Assembly (NCBI RefSeq): GCF_001746295.1
Contig: NZ_MJAH01000008.1
Span: forward strand, 181,906 to 245,905
From: Streptomyces sp. LUP47B
GTDB taxonomy: Bacteria > Actinomycetota > Actinomycetes > Streptomycetales > Streptomycetaceae
Length of the DNA stretch: 64,000 nt
Direction of reading: 5' to 3'
The stretch's first letter is position 1, and the number at the start of each line of letters is the position of its first letter. This document shows positions 24,912 through 31,862 of the stretch, one piece after another. Made by a program: the position numbers and the translations under genes. The notes beneath the pieces were generated by a model. The model searched no databases and had not been told where the DNA came from. It saw nothing but the letters and a program-made list of their open reading frames with translations.

Positions 24912-25970
24912 ATGCCGCAGAGCACCGCAACCGTCGCACCCCGCCCGCGCGGTACGTCCGGCTCCCCGCCCGGCGGAAGCGAATTCGCGCCCCTCCTGCG
25001 CGCGGTGAAGGGCCAGGGCCTCCTGGACCGCCGCCATGACTGGTACGCCCGGGCCATCGCCGTCAACGCACTCGCCCTCGCCGGTCTCGTCACCGCCGTC
25101 GCCCTGTCCGGCGACTCCTGGCGGACCCTGCTCCTGGCCCCGCTCCTCGCCGTGTTCTCCGCCCGCACCGCCTTCATGGGCCACGACGCGGGACACGCGC
25201 AGATCACCGGCGACAAGGCGGCCGGCCGCGCCATCGGTCTCGTCCACGGCAACCTGCTGCTCGGGATGAGCTACTCCTGGTGGAACCACAAACACAATCG
25301 CCACCACGCCAACCCCAACCACATCGACAAGGACCCCGACGTCGCCGCGGACGTCCTCGTCTTCACGGGCGAACAGGCGAAGGGACGTACCGGCTTCAGG
25401 CGCCGGCTCACCCGCCATCAGGCATGGCTGTTCTTCCCGCTCACCCTCCTCGAAGGCGTCGCCCTGAAGGTCCAGGGCTTCCGTGACCTGCGCCGACAGG
25501 CGCCGGGGGAGCGTGCCGCGGAGGGCGCCCTCCTGGTGGGCCACCTCGCCGCCTACGCCACCCTGCTGCTGACCACCATGTCCCCCGGCAGGGCGCTGGC
25601 CTTCGCGGCGATCCACCAGGCGCTGTTCGGGCTGCACCTCGGGATGGCCTTCGCCCCCAATCACAAGGGCATGGAAATGCCGGACCCGGACGGCGAGCCC
25701 TGGGGCCACCTGCGCCGCCAGGTGCTCACCTCCCGCAACATCCGCGGCGGCATCCTCACCGACTGGTTCCTCGGCGGCCTCAACTACCAGATCGAGCACC
25801 ACCTCTTCCCGAGCATGCCCCGGCCTCACCTGCGCCTCGCCCAGCCGCTGGTGCGCGCCCACTGCCGGGATCTGGGTATCCCCTACACGGAGACCGGACT
25901 CGTCGACTCCTACCGACAGGCCCTGAGCCACATGCACGAGGTGGGCGAGCCGCTTCGGGCGGACCGCTAG
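24912..25970 (+). CDS. Membrane fatty acid desaturase
   Basis: A 352-aa integral membrane di-iron desaturase introducing a double bond into acyl lipid chains. The three histidine clusters are HDAGH (91-95), HKHNRHH (126-132) and QIEHHLFP (293-300), the last with the Gln typical of delta-6-like front-end desaturases and of many actinomycete acyl-lipid enzymes. Hydrophobic segments lie at about residues 48-90 and 205-245. ATG 24912 follows GGAG. It stands alone, divergent from the SNF2 gene. Regioselectivity is unknown; membrane-fluidity adaptation is the usual role. Confidence 0.92.
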   Translation: MPQSTATVAPRPRGTSGSPPGGSEFAPLLRAVKGQGLLDRRHDWYARAIAVNALALAGLVTAVALSGDSWRTLLLAPLLAVFSARTAFMGHDAGHAQITGDKAAGRAIGLVHGNLLLGMSYSWWNHKHNRHHANPNHIDKDPDVAADVLVFTGEQAKGRTGFRRRLTRHQAWLFFPLTLLEGVALKVQGFRDLRRQAPGERAAEGALLVGHLAAYATLLLTTMSPGRALAFAAIHQALFGLHLGMAFAPNHKGMEMPDPDGEPWGHLRRQVLTSRNIRGGILTDWFLGGLNYQIEHHLFPSMPRPHLRLAQPLVRAHCRDLGIPYTETGLVDSYRQALSHMHEVGEPLRADR

Positions 25971-25990
25971 GAAGCGTGTGCATCCGGGGC

Positions 25991-26023
25991 GTCTCAGGGC
26001 GAGGTCTCAGGGATGTCTCAGGG
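25991..26023 (+). repeat. Three direct copies of GTCTCAGGG
   Basis: GTCTCAGGG occurs at 25991, 26004 and 26015 in the short gap between the desaturase and the 60-aa membrane protein. The spacings of 13 and 11 bp roughly match one helical turn. It might be a protein-binding site in the promoter of the small gene. Confidence 0.5.
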
Positions 26024-26102
26024 TCGCGATTCGGAACTGCAGGAGGCGCGGACCCGTTTTTCTGGACAGAGAGCGGCAACCGCCGCGAAGGAGGCGACGT
26101 AC

Positions 26103-26285
26103 ATGTCGAAGAACGCGAAGATCGCCGCAGGGGGAGTGGCGGTCGGGCTGCTCCTGCTGATCTGGCTGCCGTGGTGGGCCTCGGTCCTGATCATTCTGGG
26201 AGTCCCGGCCGCCGCATACCTGACACTGGACCCCTCGCAGCGGCGCCGACTGCGCCGCGTCAGCCGCAAGGAGCTCGGCCGCTGA
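26103..26285 (+). CDS. Small two-helix membrane protein
   Basis: A 60-aa protein. Residues about 8-46 form two hydrophobic helices separated by a short turn (IAAGGVAVGLLLLIWLPWW, then ASVLIILGVPAAAYLTL), and the tail is basic (QRRRLRRVSRKELGR). ATG 26103 has AAGGAGG eight bases upstream; an earlier ATG at 26013 would add 30 hydrophilic residues and has no such site. The family is common in Streptomyces but I know of no function. Confidence 0.7.
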   Translation: MSKNAKIAAGGVAVGLLLLIWLPWWASVLIILGVPAAAYLTLDPSQRRRLRRVSRKELGR

Positions 26286-26338
26286 CGCACCCGCACCGGC
26301 CGGGAGCACGACAGTCCCGGACGGTGCGGCACGGCGGC

Positions 26339-27316
26339 TCAACTGGGACGTACGGCCATCTTGTCGAGCGCTTCCAGCAGCCCCGGCAGCTCCGGGCCCC
26401 GGCCCACCGGCAGGACCTCCCCGGGCTCGTCGTCGAGCAGCACGAACGCGATGTCGTCGGTCCTGGCCACCAGCGACCAGCCGGGACCGTCGGCACGCAG
26501 CGTCCGCGCGCCGCCCGGCGCGAAGGATGACCGGACCCGTCCGAGGGGAGGCGGCGAATCCACGTAGGCGCGGGCCTCCGCGAGGACCCGCCGGATGCCT
26601 TTGTGGCCCTTGCGAGCCACTTTCTCGGCCCCGCCCGAGGCCTTGGCTGCCGCAGCCTGGTCTCCCGCAGCTTTCTCTCCCGGGCCCTGCTGGGCCGAGC
26701 CCTCGTCGCCCGTGGCCTTCTCCTCCGGGGCATCGCGGTCCGCGGCCTCGCCGTCGGAGACGTTGCCGGCCACGGGTTTGGCACCACCGGTGGACTCGCC
26801 GTTCGGGCTCGCGAAGGCCGATTCGTCGATCTGCTCCCGCCACATCGCCCACTGGAGCGCGATCTCGTCGGCGCCCAGCCGCCGCTGGGCGGATCCCCAG
26901 GTGGACGTGTCCGGCGGCGTCAGCCGCGGGCCCTCGGCGACCTCGGGATCGGGGTCGTGCGGCGCCGGCACACCGGGCGCGGCGACGGCGAGCGCGAGCG
27001 GCCAGCCGGGGAGCGCGGCCACGACCGAGCGCTCGTCGGGCGACAGGTCGTACTCCATGCCGCAGTCCCAGGACGCGATGGCGACAGCGACCAGCGAGAC
27101 GTCGTCGATGGCGACCGTCCATCGGGCGCCGTCGCCGTCCTGGCCGAGCACCAGGCCGTACCCGTCGGCCAGCGGTGCCAGACCGAGCGCCGCGCAGGCC
27201 TCCGGATAGTCGTCGCCCAGCACGCTCGGGAACTTCGCCGGCGTCAGCAGCACCGCCGTCAGCACATAGAGCGCGTCGTCCGCAGCGGCGACGGCGTCCT
27301 CGTCCGTCACGGCCAT
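26339..27316 (-). CDS. Conserved actinomycete protein with charged linker, function unknown
   Basis: A 325-aa cytoplasmic protein. The N-terminal domain (about residues 1-150) is compact and carries motifs such as LYVLTAVLLTPAKFPSVLGD and CGMEYDLSPDERS; the C-terminal domain (about 265-325) has WSLVARTDDIAFVLLDDE. Between them is a low-complexity linker of about 75 residues rich in Gly, Ala, Glu, Asp and Lys. The layout resembles proteins of the SseB-like group, but I cannot confirm membership. ATG 27316 has GGAGG five bases upstream. No signal peptide or membrane segment is present. Confidence 0.7.
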   Translation of the reverse strand: MAVTDEDAVAAADDALYVLTAVLLTPAKFPSVLGDDYPEACAALGLAPLADGYGLVLGQDGDGARWTVAIDDVSLVAVAIASWDCGMEYDLSPDERSVVAALPGWPLALAVAAPGVPAPHDPDPEVAEGPRLTPPDTSTWGSAQRRLGADEIALQWAMWREQIDESAFASPNGESTGGAKPVAGNVSDGEAADRDAPEEKATGDEGSAQQGPGEKAAGDQAAAAKASGGAEKVARKGHKGIRRVLAEARAYVDSPPPLGRVRSSFAPGGARTLRADGPGWSLVARTDDIAFVLLDDEPGEVLPVGRGPELPGLLEALDKMAVRPS

Positions 27317-27451
27317 CCCAGCCTCCCCATCGGTTCGTCCAACGGCGCGCACCCTAGTGCGCGCGGAAGGCGCTTGTCACGACTCACAAGCACACCCGGA
27401 GCTGCAGTTTTCCGACTGGACGGGGCGAATCGACCATCCTTTGCCGGCCGG

Positions 27452-27748
27452 TCAGGCCGCCGGCAGCCCGAGGAGCGCACGTGCCACCGTACGCGGCGAC
27501 TCGTCGCGCTCCCGCGCGAGGGCGATGACGGCCCGGCACGCCAGCTCATTGACCCCGAACGACAGTGCCTCGGGTGATACCCAGGCCGAGGCCTCGTCGA
27601 TCCGGTCCTGATCGTCCTCCGCGCAGGCCGAGACGTACGCGGCGGCGGCCTCGAACAGATTGTGCGTGCGGGCCTCCCGGCCGGCCGGCGCCTCGGTGCG
27701 CAGCGCACTGACGAATCTGGCGCTGGACTTGCGGATCCTTTCCCACAT
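27452..27748 (-). CDS. Conserved small helical protein, function unknown
   Basis: A 98-aa protein starting MWERIRKSSARF; it looks all-helical (NLFEAAAAYVSACAE, ELACRAVIALARER) with no membrane segment, and ends GLPAA. ATG 27748 has GGAAGG about eight bases upstream. It is transcribed in the same direction as the 325-aa protein gene 135 bp downstream, but need not be co-transcribed. I do not recognise the family. Confidence 0.65.
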   Translation of the reverse strand: MWERIRKSSARFVSALRTEAPAGREARTHNLFEAAAAYVSACAEDDQDRIDEASAWVSPEALSFGVNELACRAVIALARERDESPRTVARALLGLPAA

Positions 27749-28049
27749 GCCGACTACCTTCCCCGTGAGCGACGTGGTTCTGCCGGACGTTCGTCTTCTG
27801 CTCTCAACGTAGAGTCGGAGCCCCGGCCGCAGAAGGGGGACGAGGCGGTGGCGAGGGGAAACGGGGCGGTGGCGCCTCAGCCCGCTCGTCGGTCGCCGCC
27901 TGTTGCGCCACCCCCGGATGATCGATGGAGCCGGCGACCCGGGGCGGTCGTACACGTGGCGCTCGGAAGGGCCGGAAAACGGTCATCCCGCCTTTGCGGG
28001 ACGGGATACTTGGGTCTTCTCACGACGTGGCTACCAGGGGAGTGGTTCG
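27749..28049. other. Divergent intergenic region
   Basis: About 300 bases between the 98-aa protein gene and the FAD monooxygenase. A small hairpin CCCGC-CTTT-GCGGG lies at 27987-28000, followed by GGGATACTTGG, a possible -10 (GATACT). No gene is evident; longer open frames here only extend the monooxygenase frame upstream of its good start. Confidence 0.4.
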
Positions 28050-29477
28050 GTGAACTCTGCCGGAGAGAAGGGCCGTTGGGGCGCAGGCGGCGGCCGGGGC
28101 GGTCGGCACGCCGTCGTCGTGGGCGGGAGCCTCGCGGGGCTTCTCGCGGCCCACGTCCTGGCCGGGCACGCCGACCGGGTCATTGTTGTCGAGCGTGACC
28201 GGCTGCCGGACGGCCCACAGCCGCGGCCCGGCGTACCACAGGGCCGGCATCCGCACGTCCTGCTGCAGGGCGGGCAGGTGGCCATGGAGTCGCTGCTGCC
28301 GGGGTTCCTGGCGGAGCTGCGGGAGGCGGGCGCGCCTCGGGTGGGCATGCCGTCGGACATGGTGATGTGGCAGACCGGCCGCTGGTTCCGCCGGCTGCCC
28401 GCGACGACACACATCTACACCGGTTCCCGTGCGCAGCTGGAGGACCTGGTGCGGCGGCGGGTTCTCGCCAACCCCGTGATCAGCGTGTTGGAGGGGACCG
28501 ACGTCGTCGGGTTCCTCGGTGACGCCTCGCGCGTGCGGGGCGTGCTGGTGCGGGACCGCTCCGGCGACGCCCGTGCGGAGTCCCGGCCCCTGGAGGCCGA
28601 TCTGGTCGTCGACGCCTCCGGTAGCGGCACGAAGGCTCCGCAGTGGCTTGCGGCGATCGGCGCCGAGGGTCCGCAGGAGGAGACCATCGACACGGGACTC
28701 GCCTACGCCTCCCGCGTCTACCGCGGCACGAACGGCGCCCTCGACGGCGAGACCCGCGGCTACTACGCCTATCCCGACCCCGAGCAGGTGCATGCCGGTG
28801 GCGCACTGCCGCTGGAGGACGGCAGCCATCTGGTGATCGTCTCGGGCCTGCGCGGGGACGAACCGCCCACGGACGACGACGAGTTCGTGACGTACGCCAA
28901 GAGGTTGCCGCATCCGCTCCTGCACCGGTGGCTGGACGAGGCCGAACCGCTTTCCCCGGCCTTCGGCTTCCGACGGACCGCGAACATCCGCCGCCGTTAC
29001 GACGGTCCCGGGCATCCTGCGGGGTTCCTCGCCACCGGCGACGCCCTGTGCACCTTCAACCCGATCTACGGGCAGGGCATGGCCGTTGCCGCGATGAGCG
29101 CGGTCGCCCTGCGGGACGCGCTGGCCGACCGGCGCCGGACGCCCACGACACGGCGCGTGCAGCAGGCGCTCCTTGCGGCGTCCCGGCTGGCGTGGGACAT
29201 CTCCGCCGGGGCGGACCGCAAGATGCCGGGCGCGGTCGGCACGGCGATCGACGGCGGGCCCGCGGACCAGGTCGCCGGCTGGTACCTGAGCCGCGTCCAG
29301 GAACGGGCCCCGGGCGACCCCGTCGTGGGGCGGGCCTTCCGTGCCGTGCTGACCCTCTCCGCGCCCGTCACCGCCCTGTTCGCTCCGCCCGTGGCCCGCG
29401 CGGTCCTCTTCCGGGCACCCGCACCGACCCCCACCGAGCCGCCCGCGGCACCGGAGGAGTCCGGGGCCCGGGCGTAG
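28050..29477 (+). CDS. FAD-dependent monooxygenase/hydroxylase
   Basis: A 475-aa flavoprotein of the para-hydroxybenzoate hydroxylase-like superfamily. The FAD-binding Rossmann motif is VVVGGSLAGLLAAHVL near residue 20, VPQGRHPHVLL follows, the internal Asp-Gly region is DLVVDASGSGTKAP, and the second FAD motif is GDALCTFNPIYGQGM. GTG 28050 is the start (GGGGAG seven bases upstream). The C-terminal 100 residues are hydrophobic in part and proline-rich at the end. Close relatives oxidise polyketide or isoprenoid compounds, but no biosynthetic cluster surrounds it, so the substrate is open. Confidence 0.85.
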   Translation: MNSAGEKGRWGAGGGRGGRHAVVVGGSLAGLLAAHVLAGHADRVIVVERDRLPDGPQPRPGVPQGRHPHVLLQGGQVAMESLLPGFLAELREAGAPRVGMPSDMVMWQTGRWFRRLPATTHIYTGSRAQLEDLVRRRVLANPVISVLEGTDVVGFLGDASRVRGVLVRDRSGDARAESRPLEADLVVDASGSGTKAPQWLAAIGAEGPQEETIDTGLAYASRVYRGTNGALDGETRGYYAYPDPEQVHAGGALPLEDGSHLVIVSGLRGDEPPTDDDEFVTYAKRLPHPLLHRWLDEAEPLSPAFGFRRTANIRRRYDGPGHPAGFLATGDALCTFNPIYGQGMAVAAMSAVALRDALADRRRTPTTRRVQQALLAASRLAWDISAGADRKMPGAVGTAIDGGPADQVAGWYLSRVQERAPGDPVVGRAFRAVLTLSAPVTALFAPPVARAVLFRAPAPTPTEPPAAPEESGARA

Positions 29478-29506
29478 TGATCAGCTGACTCGGGCTGTGC
29501 GATTCG

Positions 29507-30266
29507 GTGTCGGTCCTCCGGCGCAGGGTCAATGCCTACAAAGAGGCTCCGGACTCGACCGTCTATCACGCGCACATCGCGGCCCGGCCCGAACTCGCGG
29601 GCCGACGCGGCTTGTTCGTTGATCTGCCCGGACACGGGGTTGGCGATCGCCCCGAGGGCTTCGGATACACGCTGGAGGGCCACGCGGACGCTCTGGCCAC
29701 TGCTCTGGACGCCGCGGAGTCTGACCGGCGGCGAGGTCGTCGCGCACCGCATGGACGGGTCGGTCGCGCTCGTGCTTGCCCACCGCAGGCCCGAGCTGGT
29801 CTCCCGGCTGGTCCTCACCGAAGTCAACCTCGACGTCTCGCCTCCGGCCACGGCCGGCAGCACCTGGATCGACGCCTACGAGGAGGACGATTTCGTCGCC
29901 GGCGCCCACGCGCGTGTGCTCAAGAAGTTCGGCCCTGTGGGCGGCGACCATCCGGTTGGCCGACCCGCGCGCCCAGCACCGCAGCGCGACCGGGCTCAGG
30001 CGCGGATCGCATGCACCTGCTGGCCCTGCAGAAAGCACTGCCCGCCACGTCGTACGCCTCCCTCACCGACGCCCATGATGCGCGCGATCCTCGAAGAGTT
30101 GTCCATCGACCGTGTGTATCTCAAGGGCGAGCTCAGCGGTGAACTGGAGGGGCGAAAGATGCTGGAGGCGTCAGGCGTGCGGGTGGTAACCGTCCCCGGT
30201 GCGGGGCACAACGTCATGCTCGACAACCCCGACGCCTTCGTGGCGGCGGTCGCCGGGACGGAGTGA
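29507..30266 (+). pseudogene. Frameshifted alpha/beta-hydrolase relic
   Basis: Pieces of one alpha/beta-hydrolase occur in order in different frames: LFVDLPGHGVGDRPEGFGYT and following (from about 29600 to 29725), then VALVLAHRRPELVSRLVLTE with ARVLKKFGPV (to about 29940), then a piece in a third frame, then RMHLLALQKALPATSYASL (about 30008-30070) and finally VVTVPGAGHNVMLDNPDAF to a stop at 30266. At least three frameshifts are needed to join them. The nucleophile elbow, normally GHSMGG, has decayed to AHRMDG, so serine is gone. The N-terminal strand and a start codon with ribosome-binding site are missing too. The catalytic His (GAGHN) remains. Confidence 0.8.
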
Positions 30267-30272
30267 GTCCCG

Positions 30273-30872
30273 TCAGTCCTCGCGGACGGCCAGGGCCAGG
30301 AAGCGGGCGTCCTCGTCGGCGTACGACGTCATGCGCCAGCCCGAACCGGCGAGCAGCGGGCGGAGGTTGGGCTCCGCGCGCAGGTCCTCCGGAGTGATCT
30401 GGCGCCCCTGGCGTGCGGCGAGCGCCGCCCTGCCGATCGGGTGGAACAGGGCCAGGACGCCGCCGGGCCGCACCACCCGGGCCAACTCGCTCAGATTCTC
30501 GGCCGGTCGGGACAGATGGGAGATCAGACCCGCTCCGAAGACGGCGTCGAGCGACCGGGAGCGAAGCGGCAGCGCGGCCACGTCGGCGAGCAGCAGCCGC
30601 CCGTCCCGGTCCCGTCCGGCCCGGACGGCGGCCTCCAGCATGGCCGGGGTCAGATCGGCCCCCACGACGACTCCCGAGGGCCCCACGGCCGCACGCAGGG
30701 GCGTCAGGGCCCGTCCGGTGCCGCAGCCCGCGTCGAGCACGCGGTCGCCCACGCGCAGCCCGAGCTCCGCGACCGCTGCGGCGTAGGCCGGACCGTCGTC
30801 CGGGAACCGGCTGTCCCAGCCGGCGGCACGGGCCGAGAAGAACTCCTGGACATGTGTGTGGTCGTCACTCAT
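30273..30872 (-). CDS. SAM-dependent methyltransferase (class I)
   Basis: A 199-aa methyltransferase with motif I VLDAGCGTGRAL, a GADLTPAMLEAA post-I loop and a motif IV region LDAVFGAGLISHL, then VRPGGVLALFHP. The N-terminus (MSDDHTHVQEFFSARAAGWD) is typical of UbiE-like small methyltransferases. ATG 30872 is used; ATG 30881 adds MRN and is equally possible. It converges on the hydrolase relic with six bases between. Methyl acceptor unknown. Confidence 0.88.
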   Translation of the reverse strand: MSDDHTHVQEFFSARAAGWDSRFPDDGPAYAAAVAELGLRVGDRVLDAGCGTGRALTPLRAAVGPSGVVVGADLTPAMLEAAVRAGRDRDGRLLLADVAALPLRSRSLDAVFGAGLISHLSRPAENLSELARVVRPGGVLALFHPIGRAALAARQGRQITPEDLRAEPNLRPLLAGSGWRMTSYADEDARFLALAVRED

Positions 30873-31010
30873 GTTCCGCATGATCCCGCACCGACACGGA
30901 TGGGAGCCCATGCGCACACGTTCGAGCGTGACGCGATCGTTCAGATGCATCTCTGCGCCATATTGCAACACCTTTCGAAATGCGCCCTCTTTGTGCGCCC
31001 CTGCCCCCAC

Positions 31011-31016
31011 TAGCGT
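31011..31016 (+). promoter_or_regulatory. Possible -10 for leaderless MHYT transcript
   Basis: TAGCGT at 31011-31016 is followed nine bases later by the ATG at 31026, and no Shine-Dalgarno sequence is visible. Transcription would start at or next to the ATG. The -35 is weak (CTCTTT, 30988-30993, 17-base spacing). Confidence 0.35.
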
Positions 31017-31025
31017 CCCTTGGCC

Positions 31026-31799
31026 ATGGGACACCTGGACCACGCTGCCCTGGGCTGGCTGACGCCCACGCTCTCCTACGTCATGGCCTGTATCGGCGCC
31101 GCGCTCGGCCTGCGCTGCACCGTCCGCGCGCTCGGCGCCACCGGGCGTTCGCGCCGGAACTGGCTCATCACCGCGGCCTCGGCCATCGGCACCGGCATCT
31201 GGACCATGCACTTCGTGGCCATGCTCGGCTTCAGCGTCAGCGGTACCGACATCCGCTACGACGTACCACTGACCATCGCGAGCCTCCTGGTCGCGATGGC
31301 GGTCGTCTCCGCAGGGGTCTTCGCGGTCGGCTACAGCCGTGACCGGGTCCGCGCACTCTTGCTGGGCGGGCTCACCACCGGCCTGGGCGTGGCGAGCATG
31401 CACTACCTCGGCATGGCGGCCGTACGGCTGCACGGCGACGTCGACTACGACCCGGTACTGGTCGGACTCTCCGTCCTCATCGCCGTCGTCGCGGCGACGG
31501 CGGCCCTGTGGGCGGCGCTCAACATCAGGTCGCCCGTCGCCGTCACCATCGCCTCCCTCATCATGGGCGCCGCGGTCAGCAGCATGCACTACACCGGGAT
31601 GTTCGCCGTGAGTGTGCGGGTCTCGCCCTCCGGTGCGGTCCTGCCAGGGGCCACGGCGATGCAGTTCATCTTCCCGCTCGCCGTCGGCCTCGGCTCCTAC
31701 CTGTTCCTGACCTCCGCCTTCGTCGCCCTGTCGCCCACGACAGGCGAGCGCGAGGCATCTGCCTCGGCCCAGCGCGCGGTCGAGAGCATTCCCTCCTAG
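31026..31799 (+). CDS. MHYT-domain membrane sensor protein
   Basis: A 257-aa integral membrane protein with about seven helices and three copies of the MHYT signature: TMHFVAM, SMHYLGM and SMHYTGM. This domain is thought to coordinate copper and to sense oxygen, CO or NO. Here it is free-standing, without attached GGDEF/EAL or kinase domain, so it must signal through partners. The conservon kinase gene cvnA begins 63 bp downstream on the same strand, possibly in one transcript, which raises the idea of a sensor-conservon link. ATG 31026 is preferred to TTG 31020. Confidence 0.9.
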   Translation: MGHLDHAALGWLTPTLSYVMACIGAALGLRCTVRALGATGRSRRNWLITAASAIGTGIWTMHFVAMLGFSVSGTDIRYDVPLTIASLLVAMAVVSAGVFAVGYSRDRVRALLLGGLTTGLGVASMHYLGMAAVRLHGDVDYDPVLVGLSVLIAVVAATAALWAALNIRSPVAVTIASLIMGAAVSSMHYTGMFAVSVRVSPSGAVLPGATAMQFIFPLAVGLGSYLFLTSAFVALSPTTGEREASASAQRAVESIPS

Positions 31800-31862
31800 C
31801 GGCGGATCCGGGCCGAACGCCCGACGACACGCCCCCGAACCACTCTCCCGAGCGAGGAGGCC

